This document shows positions 27,382 through 36,573 of a stretch of DNA of 64,000 nucleotides, in pieces; position 1 is the first letter of the stretch, and each line of letters opens with the position of its first letter. The notes under the pieces were generated by a model that was not told the DNA's origin, made no database searches, and saw only the letters and a list, made by a program, of their open reading frames with translations. A program made the position numbers and the translations under genes. Origin of the DNA: Clostridia bacterium (GTDB lineage: Bacteria; Bacillota; Clostridia; Lachnospirales; Lachnospiraceae); the NCBI GenBank assembly GCA_910574255.1, contig CAJTAK010000002.1, positions 345,192 through 409,191 on the forward strand, written 5' to 3'.

Positions 27382-29073
27382 CTACCCATCCATCCCGCAA
27401 TCATACGCCCTTTCAATCAACGCCCGGTCATTCACCACCGCATCATAAAACCGAAATCCCCCAGAAAAGTTATAAGCTTCATACCCATTCCCCTCCAAAA
27501 TCCGGCAGGCAATATAACTCCGCAATCCACTCTGGCAGATCACATAGATCGGCTTACTGCAGGCAACCTCCCCAAGCCGTTCTCTCAGCTCATCCACCGG
27601 AATATTCACAAATCCCTCCATATGACCGGCCGCAAATTCCCCTGCCGTTCGTACATCCAACAGCGTAACGCTGCCGTCCCTTGGCACCTTATGGACATCC
27701 GCCAAATGCCACTGCTTCAGCGTACCATTGGCAATATTGTCAATCAGAAATCCCGCCATATTTACCGGATCCTTTGCGGAAGAATAAGGCGGTGCATAGG
27801 CAAGATCCAGATCCTTTAGCCGGGTCGCTTTCAATCCGGCATGGATGGCTGTAGCCAATACGTCAATCCGCTTGTCCACGCCCTCATATCCCACAATCTG
27901 AGCCCCCAGCAAACGGTAAGTCTCTTTCTCAAAGACCACTTTCATCGTCATCACCCTGCCACCGGGATAGTAACCGGCGTGGCTCATAGGCGAGAGAATA
28001 ACGCTATCCACATCCAGTCCCTCTTTCCCTGCATTCGTCTCATTTATACCGGTGGCAGCGGCCGTCATGCGAAATACCTTGATCACGGAGCTGCCCTGGC
28101 TTCCCAAGTAACGGCTGTCGCCGCCGCAGATATTATCAGCAATGATACGGCCCTGCTTGTTGGCGGGACCTGCCAGGGAAATCAGAGCATCCCTGCCGGT
28201 AACATAGTGCTTCACCTGCACCGCATCCCCTGCGGCATAAATATCGGGCACAGAAGTCTCCATCCGGTCATTGACCACGATGCTGCCCTTTATGCCAAGC
28301 TCCAGACCGGCTTCCTTTGCCAGAGCCGTATCCGGAACAACGCCGATGGCCAGTACCACCATGTCGGCATGGAGAGGTGCTTCATCTTTCAGCAGCACAT
28401 CCACGCCGCCGTCCTTTTCCTCAAATCCCTCCACGGTACGGCCCAGAGCAAGCTTCACGCCATGCTTACGCATTTCGCCGTGGATCATAGACGCCATATC
28501 TGCATCAAAGGGATTCATAAGCTGCTTCGGACGCTGAACGATAGTCACCTCCATACCAAGCTCCCGAAGATTCTCCGCCAATTCCAAGCCGATAAAGCCG
28601 CCGCCTGCCAAAACAGCAGATTTCGGATGGTGTTCATTGATGTACTCCTTGATCCGGAACGTATCCTCCACCGTCCGCAGGGTAAACACCTTGTCCATAT
28701 CCACACCGGCAAGTCTGGGTCGGGCCGGCTTTGCACCGGGAGACAAAATCAACTTATCGTAGGTCTCTTCAAATTCCTCTCCGGTCTCCAGATTTTTGAC
28801 AGAAACAGTTTTCCTGTCGGGATGGATGCGAGTAACCTCATGGTGCACTTTCATTTTCACCCGGAACCGGGAGAAAAAACTCTCCGGGGTCTGCAGGGTC
28901 AGCTCTTCGGAGTCCGTAATCTGATCTCCGATGTAATAAGGCAGGCCGCAGTTCGCATAGGAAATATACCCCGAACGCTCAAAAACGAGGATCTCGGCCT
29001 GTTCATCCAGTCTTCTGATTCTTGCTGCGGCAGTCGCACCGCCGGCTACTCCTCCTACAATCACTACTTTCAT
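27382..29073 (-). CDS. CoA-disulfide-reductase-like NAD(P)H oxidoreductase with C-terminal rhodanese domain
   Basis: 563 residues from ATG 29073, eight bases after AGGTGG. FAD-binding GGVAGGATAAARIRR; active-site Cys in SYANCGLPYYIG (about 43); NAD site AVLAGGGFIGLELAENL; second FAD motif TSVPDIYAAGDAVQ; a dimerization domain; then from about residue 470 a rhodanese domain with catalytic Cys in YVICQSGLRSYIACR. This domain order is that of the CoADR-RHD family, which reduces polysulfides or CoA persulfide. One base separates it from the single-domain rhodanese gene, so both act on sulfane sulfur in one operon. Confidence 0.92.
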   Translation of the reverse strand: MKVVIVGGVAGGATAAARIRRLDEQAEILVFERSGYISYANCGLPYYIGDQITDSEELTLQTPESFFSRFRVKMKVHHEVTRIHPDRKTVSVKNLETGEEFEETYDKLILSPGAKPARPRLAGVDMDKVFTLRTVEDTFRIKEYINEHHPKSAVLAGGGFIGLELAENLRELGMEVTIVQRPKQLMNPFDADMASMIHGEMRKHGVKLALGRTVEGFEEKDGGVDVLLKDEAPLHADMVVLAIGVVPDTALAKEAGLELGIKGSIVVNDRMETSVPDIYAAGDAVQVKHYVTGRDALISLAGPANKQGRIIADNICGGDSRYLGSQGSSVIKVFRMTAAATGINETNAGKEGLDVDSVILSPMSHAGYYPGGRVMTMKVVFEKETYRLLGAQIVGYEGVDKRIDVLATAIHAGLKATRLKDLDLAYAPPYSSAKDPVNMAGFLIDNIANGTLKQWHLADVHKVPRDGSVTLLDVRTAGEFAAGHMEGFVNIPVDELRERLGEVACSKPIYVICQSGLRSYIACRILEGNGYEAYNFSGGFRFYDAVVNDRALIERAYDCGMDG

Positions 29074-29074
29074 C

Positions 29075-29395
29075 TTATTGTTCCACCTTTCCTGCGTAAG
29101 CGGCAATCCCACCGATGTTGTTCACTTTGGTGTATCCCATACGTTTCAGTATCCCGGCTGCCTGACGGCTGCGGGAGCCGGAGTAGCAGTATACAAACAA
29201 AGGGGTATCTTTATCCCCGGCCACGGCGGCCGCTTTTTCAAGCTGCTGCAAGGGTACATTTTTGCTGCCGGGAATATGGCCCTCCCGGTATTCCGAAATG
29301 GTACGCACATCCAACAGGACGGCACCGGGAGTGGCCTTGTATTCCTCCACGCCCTGATTGATATTCCCTTGTCCGAAAAAATTAAAAAAGCCCAT
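29075..29395 (-). CDS. Single-domain rhodanese sulfurtransferase
   Basis: 106 residues. Catalytic loop VYCYSGSRSRQAA (Cys about residue 70), preceded by VLLDVRTISEYREGHIPGSKNVPL, the two classical rhodanese signatures. No membrane segment. Carries sulfane sulfur and probably hands it to the oxidoreductase encoded next. Start ATG 29395 follows AAGGAGGTG. Confidence 0.92.
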   Translation of the reverse strand: MGFFNFFGQGNINQGVEEYKATPGAVLLDVRTISEYREGHIPGSKNVPLQQLEKAAAVAGDKDTPLFVYCYSGSRSRQAAGILKRMGYTKVNNIGGIAAYAGKVEQ

Positions 29396-29397
29396 GA

Positions 29398-29466
29398 CTA
29401 CACCTCCTTACAGCATCCCGGTATGTTCCTCCGGAAGTGATTCTGATTGATATTGACAGCAGACAT
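29398..29466 (-). other. 22-codon ORF with strong ribosome site, possible thioredoxin remnant or leader peptide
   Basis: ATG 29466 sits after AAAGGAGG and the peptide MSAVNINQNHF resembles the first residues of thioredoxins; the rest is short and out of that family. It ends within the ribosome site of the rhodanese gene. Probably a thioredoxin gene collapsed by deletion. Confidence 0.35.
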
Positions 29467-29638
29467 TTTGTCGTCCTCCTTTTTCTTATGTAGTTTTACT
29501 CTTTATGTACAAGAATATTATAACCGGAAGCTTCGAGATTTTCTGTGATGACATCACCAAATTTAGCAGAAATTGAAAACCCAGCAGCTATAAATAATAG
29601 AACAAGCTTTCATAAGTCATCATAACTACCTTACTGCA

Positions 29639-29974
29639 TTATTTATTACTTTTCTCACTTTCCAACATTGCTCGGACTATCTCTGTTTTATCGCCATAAA
29701 AATAATTTGGTTTAAATCTACAATAATTGTAATATCTTATGTCTACCCAATTATATATGTACTTTACTAAATCTTGCTTTATTGCATCAAATAAACCCCA
29801 GAAATCATTTTTATCATAATCTCTTCCTAAAGTTAATTTTGCTGCATAAAATTCAAAGCTATAATCTGCAAGGATGCTTCTTAGGTTTTCATCATATATT
29901 CCATTAATATTTAGAACATATTGCTGGCTGTTTATTTGTTTAAGGGCTTTTTCAATCCCATCTATACTAACCAT
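29639..29974 (-). CDS. Small hypothetical protein, possibly 5'-truncated
   Basis: 111 residues, no recognizable domain. Charged/aromatic pattern: INSQQYVLNINGIYDENL, LTLGRDYDKNDFWGLFDAIK, YIYNWVDIRYYNYCRFKPNY. The frame continues upstream of the ATG for about 18 codons without another start or ribosome site, so the true N-terminus is uncertain. AT-richer than its neighbours. Confidence 0.4.
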   Translation of the reverse strand: MVSIDGIEKALKQINSQQYVLNINGIYDENLRSILADYSFEFYAAKLTLGRDYDKNDFWGLFDAIKQDLVKYIYNWVDIRYYNYCRFKPNYFYGDKTEIVRAMLESEKSNK

Positions 29975-30435
29975 CAGCTGCTCATTAAAGTTTTCATTTT
30001 TTCTTTTATATTTCCGACTTCAATTAGTAAAGCAACAAGTGTAGATGCCACACATACAAATGACAAATTCTTGACTATATTCCTCCCATATCTTTTGTAT
30101 CCTTCTTCTGCAGAAGCCTCGGCTTTGCAAAATACACATCCATTGCCTCAAGCGAAATCTTATGCTTTTCCTTGTTTCTAAGATTCTTATTTTCATCCCA
30201 TTAAAATTTATTTTTTAACCATTCCTCTTAGATTATCTATACGAATAATATATCAGCAAATAACAAGTCCATCAATTGCATTTTTATATGCGTTCTATTT
30301 CCTGTCTATCCACCCATCTCTTTAAGACGAGAACCAAAACGGCGGACAAGATCCTTGCCCATACGGTACTCCACCAAAAAAACAGGCATAATCTTTGCAC
30401 ACTCTCTATTCACACCCAACCTGCGGTTCCGTCCA
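29975..30435. other. Gene-poor spacer with coding debris
   Basis: The minus strand contains a short fragment ending at about 29983 (EGYKRYGRNIVKNLSF then VASTLVALLIEVGNI, one hydrophobic helix) that has no start. The rest (30200-30435) shows nothing I can identify. Confidence 0.4.
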
Positions 30436-30477
30436 AAAAAATGTGTGACAACTCCGCTTAGAATTGTCACACATTTT
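30436..30477. terminator. Bidirectional intrinsic terminator
   Basis: AAAATGTGTGACAA pairs with TTGTCACACATTTT around a 12-base loop, with A/T runs on both sides. It lies directly downstream of the SMI1/KNR4 gene. Confidence 0.8.
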
Positions 30478-30491
30478 CTTTCTTAAATTCG

Positions 30492-31964
30492 CTATGCTCC
30501 CTGAAATCCATTCTGCTGTTTCCACGCTTTCCATCTGCCCCCATCCATCAAAAGCTTAAAGCCGCCCCGGTAATCCAGGCCGAAATAGTCAAACTGCCGC
30601 ATCAGATTGCTCACAAGCTGTCCCTCCGGCCTGCTTGCTCCCATGCAGCCGCCGCCCCTTAAGACCATCTGGCTGCCTTTATAATCAAACACCGCATTTT
30701 CATGGGTCCTGTACTTGTCCATAAGCCGTACATACAGTTCCTGCAACTGCCGATCATCCACGCCCTCCGTACACCAGACGGCGTAGATCAGCAGCGTGGG
30801 ATTTTCCTCTTTGGACAGATAATGCAGAAAATAATCCAGCACCTCTTCTTTTCCTTTCAGCTTCTGGATACAGTGGAAAAGTGCTATTCTTCCATTATTA
30901 TCCAGATCCTCTCGGGCCAGGGCATCCTTTAGTCTTCCCGCATGGACATTGGGGTAATCTTTCATAATAGCGATGGTATGACAGGCATCCCGGAATCCCT
31001 CTCCCCGGAGCCTGGGCAGTATCTCAAATACCCTCTCATACCATACTTCTTTCACCTCCCAGGTTCCCTCATAGTTGATAATGGAAACCGCTTCCGCATA
31101 CGCTCCCCATTCCCACAGCTTTTCAAGCTCTTTCGTCATCCCCGGCACATGGAAATGAGCCAGCAGCTTAATGAGCTTCATCCGCACTTGCACGTCGGTT
31201 TCCTGTGCACAAGCTTTCTTAAAAAATGTCTTCTGTTTTCCGGGCAGGGATACGAATTTATAGCAGCTCTCTATGATCTCCGTCTTTTCCTCCGGATCTT
31301 CGGTCTGCTCGTACAGCTCCATCAACTGGCCGGGATTTCCGTCCAAATACAGCCCAAATCCCATTTCCTCGTCGCTGTAGCCTGCAATCACCTCCCGCAG
31401 CCACCGTTCATACCATTTAAGGAACCCCTTTTCCCGCACAAAAAACGGCTGACCGCAGTAATCCTCATCATAATAAACCACCTGTCCCCGGTAGTCTCCT
31501 GTAAGTACCAGCCCTGTCATAAGCGTGCAGCCCTGGCTGCCGATAGGGAGGACTCCGGCGTACGGATGCACCTCTTTCCCCTCTCGCCTGCCCTGTGGAT
31601 CGGCCGCCCTGTCCCAGTCCTCATCACTCATCTTCGGATAGATCACCGGCTCTTCCCGGACTGGATAAAGACGAGAGCCACGGGAATCGCAAAGCTCCTT
31701 TTTGAGCGTCTCCACCCCATAAAGTCCATAATAAGGGCCTGCACCGCCATTTCCCACCAGCATCAGAAAATCCCGATATTCTTCCGGCAGACGGATGCCC
31801 TGCTGCTGTTCAAATTCCCGTATGGTCTCCTCACTGGCAGGCGGTGACAGCTTATACTTGTGGCTGTACGCCCCAAATCTTGCAAAATCCGGGTCTTTCG
31901 CCCTTGCCTGCTCCAGTAATTTTAAGATACGCTTTGCCCATGAGGGCTGTCCTGTCTTTCGCAT
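30492..31964 (-). CDS. SMI1/KNR4 (SUKH) domain protein with long helical C-terminus
   Basis: 490 residues from ATG 31964 (CAGGAGAG five bases upstream). The N-terminal 150 residues hold the SUKH pattern: ETIREFEQQQGIRLPEEYRD, FLMLVGNGGAGPYYGLYGV, and LPIGSQGCTLMTGLVLTGDY, RGQVVYYDEDYCGQPFFV. The remainder (about 180-490) looks like helical repeats (HEAT/TPR-like: YEQTEDPEEKTEIIESCYKF). SUKH proteins include immunity proteins of polymorphic toxins; this long form may instead be a regulatory or scaffold protein. No toxin is adjacent. Confidence 0.8.
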   Translation of the reverse strand: MRKTGQPSWAKRILKLLEQARAKDPDFARFGAYSHKYKLSPPASEETIREFEQQQGIRLPEEYRDFLMLVGNGGAGPYYGLYGVETLKKELCDSRGSRLYPVREEPVIYPKMSDEDWDRAADPQGRREGKEVHPYAGVLPIGSQGCTLMTGLVLTGDYRGQVVYYDEDYCGQPFFVREKGFLKWYERWLREVIAGYSDEEMGFGLYLDGNPGQLMELYEQTEDPEEKTEIIESCYKFVSLPGKQKTFFKKACAQETDVQVRMKLIKLLAHFHVPGMTKELEKLWEWGAYAEAVSIINYEGTWEVKEVWYERVFEILPRLRGEGFRDACHTIAIMKDYPNVHAGRLKDALAREDLDNNGRIALFHCIQKLKGKEEVLDYFLHYLSKEENPTLLIYAVWCTEGVDDRQLQELYVRLMDKYRTHENAVFDYKGSQMVLRGGGCMGASRPEGQLVSNLMRQFDYFGLDYRGGFKLLMDGGRWKAWKQQNGFQGA

Positions 31965-32031
31965 TTTTCTCTCCTGTAAAACCATTCAAAATCTCCCCTC
32001 AGTGAGCAGGGGGACGATAACAAACCGAAAC

Positions 32032-32609
32032 TTATTCCTGCGGGCAGCGAGCCAAGCGGACATGTCCATTTGACTTTATTCCCCAAAAACCAACCTGCAT
32101 ATTGGAAAGCCATAATATTTCAACAGCTTTAAATCCACTGTTCTTCATTAGCTTTAAATGCTCTTTCCATATCGATCTATATGCTTCCTGATCTCATCCG
32201 GGCTTTTTCCCTGCTTCATCTGATATCTTTTCCATTTTTCCAAATAAATTGATTTTCCCGCATCCGTAAGCGGGGCAAAATTTTCAAAGCTAATGAATAA
32301 GCCATTCTCTTTTAGTGCTTCATAACACTTCTTTAATAACTCCACATTCGGGCGGCTGAAACGCTCTTTTGCAATTCTTATCATTTCATCGGAAGCATCG
32401 CAAAAGACAAACTTTTCAAGCTCTATCGTTTCAAAAGCAATGCTCCCCATCTTTCCCGTTCCGCAGCCAATGTCAAGCCATGTTACTGGGGAGTGATGCA
32501 GAGTTTTTACCAGCTCTATGACTTCTTTATAAAACACGTCATAATAGGGAAGTGTCTGTTTGATTTTTCTGTCATATTCGCCTGAATCAAATGCAGATTT
32601 ATTGTCCAT
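32032..32609 (-). pseudogene. Class I SAM methyltransferase with internal deletion and frameshift
   Basis: Motif I WLDIGCGTGKMGSIAFE is intact and the acidic loop follows (FVFCDASDEMIRIAKERF), but then the chain jumps from SRPNVE directly to LLKKCYEALKENGLFISFEN, skipping the strand that should carry motif II. Near 32160 a missing base shifts the frame; the other frame continues HLKLMKNSGFKAVEILWLSN to a stop at 32032. Two independent lesions show that it is dead. Confidence 0.75.
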
Positions 32610-33816
32610 AGTCGATTTCCTCTATAGTTTCCGGTTTTACGCTTCCCGTAATTCCTTTACAGTGATATTCTTTCTCCGTATACACGGCACAAACATTTGG
32701 CGTGAGGTCTTTTCTGTCATGAAGATTATAATTGCTGTCAATGAAAGCAGCCAATTGGTCCTCGTTTTTGAAAACCAATTGGCTATCTTGATCGGATGTA
32801 TGGTCCTCCCTGCTCACTGAGATTTGGCCATGTTTTTTTATCCTCTCACCAATCTCCTCGATCACAGCCGCTTCGGTCTCCAGCTCTTCGGCAATCACAG
32901 GGATGCTTTTTCCTCGCTCAAGCTTTTGGCGGACCAGCTTGACCAACAGATCGGACTTCCCTTTCCGATATCCGTCCCGTTCGCCTTTTGCGTAGCCGTC
33001 CTCTTCTCCTTTGCTGTAACCCTCCAACTTTCCTTTTTGATACCCGGCTTCCTCTCCCTCTTTATAGATCCCCCTCATATGGGCCTTTTCATCGTATTCC
33101 GTCAACAGCATATGCAGTACCTCCGCTTGATTTTTCCTCAGAAGCTCTTCCAGGATTCCCTTTTGAATACAGCTATCCACAGCTTTCATTATGGCGGCTT
33201 TGAGAGACATATTCCGGTCCAGGTTCTCGCTCACATCTGAGATAAATTCGGAGTATTCCCATAGCCGTCTGCATTTTTCCAATAGCTCTTGGTTGTGGCC
33301 CCGGTTGATATTGAAAAGGACTGCTTTACATTCCAGGCAGCCGGAACCCCGCCCTGTCTCAAAGGCGTCCGAAAGAAACAGCTCTTCCCGATCCGCCTGC
33401 TCCTGTTTTCCATTGTAGAAAATGACGTACTCCGGCGTGGGCAGCTTTATAAGCTTAGAGCTGTATAGCTGATCCTTGTGCTGTGCCACAATCCCCTCGT
33501 ACTGCCGGGAAAAGTACAAGAGCCCCCGCAAGGGCATGTTCGGCGAGTAAGTACTTTGATGCTCGTAAAGATTGAGCTGATTCGCAATGATAAAGGACAG
33601 ATCATTCTTCATCTTCATAAAGATTGCATCCTCCAGGGTCACAATCTCCAATTCGTCCGCATTGCTGTAAGCACTCCCGTTTACCGCATTGTACAATTCC
33701 AGCAGATCCTTTTTATCCCGGAACAGGAAGCGAAACAGGCGATCCTTATATTTCCTGTTAATACGCAGTCTCCTCCACAGAAAATGCTTCTGATACCATT
33801 TTAAATTATTTGCCAT
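32599..33816 (-). CDS. Rpn-family recombination-promoting nuclease/putative transposase, copy 1 with extended tail
   Basis: 405 residues. PD-(D/E)XK-type N-terminal domain (FRFLFRDKKDLLELYNAVNG, TLEDAIFMKMKNDLSFIIAN, LIKLPTPEYVIFYNG) and a C-terminal hinge with repeated GYxKGe units (about 265-295). The Rpn family stimulates RecA-independent recombination in E. coli. After ERIKKHG the protein carries about 70 extra residues absent in copy 2; this tail (HTSDQDSQLVFKNEDQLAAF...EKEYHCKGITGSVKPET) runs through sequence resembling the array repeat and overlaps the methyltransferase start, so it looks like a read-in from downstream DNA. Copy 2 lies at 35617. Confidence 0.8.
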   Translation of the reverse strand: MANNLKWYQKHFLWRRLRINRKYKDRLFRFLFRDKKDLLELYNAVNGSAYSNADELEIVTLEDAIFMKMKNDLSFIIANQLNLYEHQSTYSPNMPLRGLLYFSRQYEGIVAQHKDQLYSSKLIKLPTPEYVIFYNGKQEQADREELFLSDAFETGRGSGCLECKAVLFNINRGHNQELLEKCRRLWEYSEFISDVSENLDRNMSLKAAIMKAVDSCIQKGILEELLRKNQAEVLHMLLTEYDEKAHMRGIYKEGEEAGYQKGKLEGYSKGEEDGYAKGERDGYRKGKSDLLVKLVRQKLERGKSIPVIAEELETEAAVIEEIGERIKKHGQISVSREDHTSDQDSQLVFKNEDQLAAFIDSNYNLHDRKDLTPNVCAVYTEKEYHCKGITGSVKPETIEEIDYGQ

Positions 33817-34030
33817 AAACTATCCTCCATTATACTTGATTGTTTTCTTTTTCTCAATCACCTGTGCCTGAAAATTTTCGGGATTCCCGTTGAAATTAAT
33901 AAAGATACTATTGAAAAAAAATGATATTTTGATTATACTATAATATTTGGGATTTTCAACCTATTTTTGTAAAATTTTTATATTTTGTAATCCGTTTGCA
34001 ATTCTTTCGCAACAGCCTTAAAGACAGTGT

Positions 34031-34065
34031 CCTCCGGAATATTCACCTTAAAATCATTCCGGAGG
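34031..34065. terminator. Hairpin upstream of Rpn copy 1
   Basis: CCTCCGGAAT and ATTCCGGAGG are exact complements around a 15-base loop. It may terminate the abiEi-remnant transcript. Confidence 0.5.
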
Positions 34066-34180
34066 GGGAGCTAATCACAAACCTCTGATAATATTTAAAT
34101 AATCTTGTTTTTATGACGACAATGGCATGAATCATGACTGCTTTGTTTCCTTGCCAAAACAGATGCCGCTGCATCCGCCA

Positions 34181-34602
34181 TCACAGCCACACTCCAATCA
34201 ATTCTTTTACACGCTTTTGCATACGCCATAAGATTCGGTATATTTTTTTCAGGTCTTTCACATACCCTTGTATTGCCTTATTAAAAATCTCTTTGTCCAT
34301 TTTGGTTATATTCCGCAGTACATCACAAATGGTACGGTCACGGTCATAGATACGGACATCCACATGGTTAATGCTGCCTTTTGTTTCGCCAAGGGGTACC
34401 AAAACAGGCTCAACACGATATGCCTTTATAAAAGGATAGTCAATATTTGTACGACCTCTGGAGACATTTTTATCAATCGTAATATTCCACTGGGCCGAAT
34501 TACGGTCACTGTATTGATAATAAAAGAGGGCATTTTCCATGCAAAGCACCCATCGGGGAAAAGACGATTGATAACAGCGTTTATTGATTTTTCATCAAGC
34601 AT
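34181..34602 (-). pseudogene. AbiEi-type antitoxin remnant
   Basis: Two frames together give a damaged AbiEi-like antitoxin: MLDEKSINAVINRLFPDG, then in another frame MENALFYYQYSDRNSAQWN, DYPFIKAYRVEPVLVPLG and the family-typical VRIYDRDRTICDVLR, MDKEIFNKAIQGYVKD, ending ELIGVWL. The N-terminal winged-helix part is shortened and shifted. The toxin partner (AbiEii nucleotidyltransferase), normally encoded immediately downstream, is absent. Confidence 0.7.
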
Positions 34603-34639
34603 TGTCTCACCTCTATTAAACCACACGCAAATTTCTCAA

Positions 34640-34707
34640 CAATTGTGTACTTTACTAAGTGTATCCGATTTTTTCCAAAGGTCAACTTAGCAAAGTACAC
34701 ACGATTG
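34640..34707. promoter_or_regulatory. Inverted-repeat operator ahead of the AbiEi remnant
   Basis: GTACTTTACTAAGT at 34647-34660 and ACTTAGCAAAGTAC at 34685-34698 face each other across 24 bases, with CAATTGTG/ACGATTG extending both. AbiEi antitoxins autoregulate through inverted repeats placed like this, so the operator seems to outlive its gene. Confidence 0.5.
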
Positions 34708-34719
34708 AAGTTGACGATA

Positions 34720-34868
34720 GTGTAGTTTCCTATAGAAAAATGAGTTTGTCCGCATAGGGCTTAATCTGGAACATTTCTGAGCACAATGTAGGGGGTCTCT
34801 TCAAAAGCAATGATTTGATGTTCTATCTCCTCTAGTTTTTCAAATTCTATATTTTCAAAAGCAATGCT
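34720..34868 (-). other. Fragment of an unidentified coding sequence
   Basis: Minus-strand frame reads SIAFENIEFEKLEEIEHQII then AFEETPYIVLRNVPD and a stop near 34763. It has no start. The first residues echo the methyltransferase at 32400 (GSIAFETIELEKF), so it may be a C-terminal scrap joined to debris. Confidence 0.3.
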
Positions 34869-34889
34869 CCCCGCAGCTTTCCGGCAAAC
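34869..34889 (-). repeat. Array repeat, partial (left-most)
   Basis: CCCCGCAGCTTTCCGGCAAAC keeps the central GCAGCTTTCCG and AAAC of the array repeat, but not its outer parts. It lies 12 bases downstream of the SAP-protein stop. Confidence 0.5.
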
Positions 34890-34900
34890 AAAAAACCTTA

Positions 34901-35473
34901 TCATTCGATTGCTCTAAGGTCCGTTCTTTCATAGCGGTTATGCCCCTGTAATTGCTTTTTGTATTTCCAACATGTAATTGCTTCCGCTAGGGATTTTCCT
35001 CGATTGTCTGCAAAAAAATCTCGAATATAAGTGTTGTACTCAAACTGCTTGTCAATTTTTGTTTTCCTTTTTTTCTTATCCTCAAGAATCTGATAATAAG
35101 CGGCAATCGCTTCTTTATAAGTTTTGCCCGTATTATTTTTTAACCATTTTTGAAAATCCACATGAAATGAAAAACCATTTCCAATGTGTTCTCTAAAAAA
35201 TGCTCTGTGTTTTTCCGAACAGACAAAGTTTGCTTCAATTTTTGAATCTTCACGAATCGTATCAATTGCCGCTGCTCTTTTTCTTCCCGTTGAAGCAGGC
35301 ACTATGTTTCCTGTTTCAAGAAAATATGCTATCCGATCTGTGAGTTCTATTTTTCCACCCGAAACGGGCAGACCATTTTCTCGGCAAAAGCTTACCAATT
35401 CCTCTTTCAAATAATAGTAATCACGAAATGTTTTGCTGTCTAAACCTCTGTCTAAAGCAGGTCTGTCATTCAT
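34901..35473 (-). CDS. SAP-domain/DUF6434 protein
   Basis: 190 residues from ATG 35473 (AAAGGAGTATCT). Residues about 10-50 form a SAP-like helix-loop-helix (DYYYLKEELVSFCRENGLPV, SGGKIELTDRIAYFLETG), a DNA-binding motif. The rest is helical: RAFFREHIGNGFSFHVDFQK, WLKNNTGKTYKEAIAAYYQI. This pair of domains is seen in a family of small Firmicute proteins annotated SAP/DUF6434. Role unknown. First complete cassette of the array. Confidence 0.75.
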   Translation of the reverse strand: MNDRPALDRGLDSKTFRDYYYLKEELVSFCRENGLPVSGGKIELTDRIAYFLETGNIVPASTGRKRAAAIDTIREDSKIEANFVCSEKHRAFFREHIGNGFSFHVDFQKWLKNNTGKTYKEAIAAYYQILEDKKKRKTKIDKQFEYNTYIRDFFADNRGKSLAEAITCWKYKKQLQGHNRYERTDLRAIE

Positions 35474-35503
35474 AGATACTCCTTTTTTGCTACGCATCAA
35501 ACA

Positions 35504-35544
35504 CCGGTTTTACGCTCCCTGCAATTCCTCGATAGATGGGAATC
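35504..35544 (-). repeat. Array repeat between SAP protein and Rpn copy 2
   Basis: CCGGTTTTACGCTCCCTGCA followed by ATTCCTCGATAGATGGGAAT. The hairpin stem TTCC/GGGAA is preserved. It lies about 60 bases after the Rpn copy 2 stop. Confidence 0.7.
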
Positions 35545-35616
35545 TGCTAAATAATAAAATTACCATTCATGATGCCCCTATAATAGAATGTCCAGCTTGC
35601 AACTTATCATAAACAA

Positions 35617-36573
35617 CTACTCATTACGGTTTATCCTCTCAGCAATTTTCTCGATCACAGCCACTTCGGTCTCCAGCTCTTCGGCAATCACTGGGATGCT
35701 TTTTCCTCGCTCCAACTTTTGGCGGACCTGTTTGAGCAGCAGTTCGGACTCCCCTTTCCGATAGCCGTCCTCTTCCCCTTTGCTGTAACCTTTTTGATAC
35801 CCGGCTTCCTCTCCCTCTTTATAGATCCCCCTCATATGGGCCTTTTCATCGTATTCCGTCAACAGCATATGCAGCACCTCCGCTTGATTTTTCCTCAGAA
35901 GCTCTTCCAGGATTCCTTTTTGAATACAGCAGTCCACAGCTTTCATTATGGCAGCTTTGAGAGACATATTCCGGTCCAGGTTCTCATTCACCTCTGCGAT
36001 AAATTCCGAGTATTCCCATAGCCGTCTGCATTTTTCCAATAGTTCCTGGTTGTGACCCCGGTTGATATTGAAAAAGACTGCTTTGCATTCCAGGCAGCCG
36101 GAACCCCGCCCTGTCTCAAAGGCATCCGAAAGAAATAATTCTCCCCGATCCGCCTGCTCCTGCTTCCCATTGTAGAAAATGACGTACTCCGGCGTGGGCA
36201 GCTTTATAAGCTTAGAGCTGTATAGCTGATCCTTGTGCTGTGCCACAATCCCCTCGTACTGCCGGGAAAAGTACAAGAGCCCCCGCAAAGGCATGTTCGG
36301 CGAGTAAGTACTCTGATGCTCGTAGAGATTCAGCTGATTCGCAATGATAAAGGACAGATCGTTCTTCATCTTCATAAAGATCGCATCCTCCAGGGTCACA
36401 ATCTCCAGATCATCCGCATTGCTGTAAGCACTCCCGTTTACCGCATTGTACAATTCCAGCAGATCCTTTTTATCCCGGAACAGGAAGCGAAACAGGCGAT
36501 CCTTATATTTCCTGTTAATACGCAGTCTCCTCCACAGAAAATGCTTCTGATACCATTTTAAATTATTTGCCAT
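35617..36573 (-). CDS. Rpn-family nuclease/putative transposase, copy 2
   Basis: 318 residues, nearly identical to residues 1-330 of the gene at 32599 (differences such as DDLEI/DELEI, one GYxKGe unit deleted). The same PD-(D/E)XK-type core and GYxKGE hinge are present; it ends ERINRNE. About 100 bases upstream of the start are also duplicated, giving a direct repeat of about 1.2 kb. The shorter end is the normal family length, which supports the view that copy 1 has a read-through tail. Recombination between copies would delete 2.8 kb including the abiEi remnant. Confidence 0.85.
   Translation of the reverse strand: MANNLKWYQKHFLWRRLRINRKYKDRLFRFLFRDKKDLLELYNAVNGSAYSNADDLEIVTLEDAIFMKMKNDLSFIIANQLNLYEHQSTYSPNMPLRGLLYFSRQYEGIVAQHKDQLYSSKLIKLPTPEYVIFYNGKQEQADRGELFLSDAFETGRGSGCLECKAVFFNINRGHNQELLEKCRRLWEYSEFIAEVNENLDRNMSLKAAIMKAVDCCIQKGILEELLRKNQAEVLHMLLTEYDEKAHMRGIYKEGEEAGYQKGYSKGEEDGYRKGESELLLKQVRQKLERGKSIPVIAEELETEVAVIEKIAERINRNE

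Noticed and set aside
27841..29361. Long plus-strand ORF of about 500 codons
   Set aside because: It is the shadow of the oxidoreductase and rhodanese genes on the minus strand; composition is abnormal (many His/Ile/Gln) and there is no ribosome site.
30942..31847. Plus-strand ORF of about 300 codons
   Set aside because: Antisense shadow of the SMI1/KNR4 gene.
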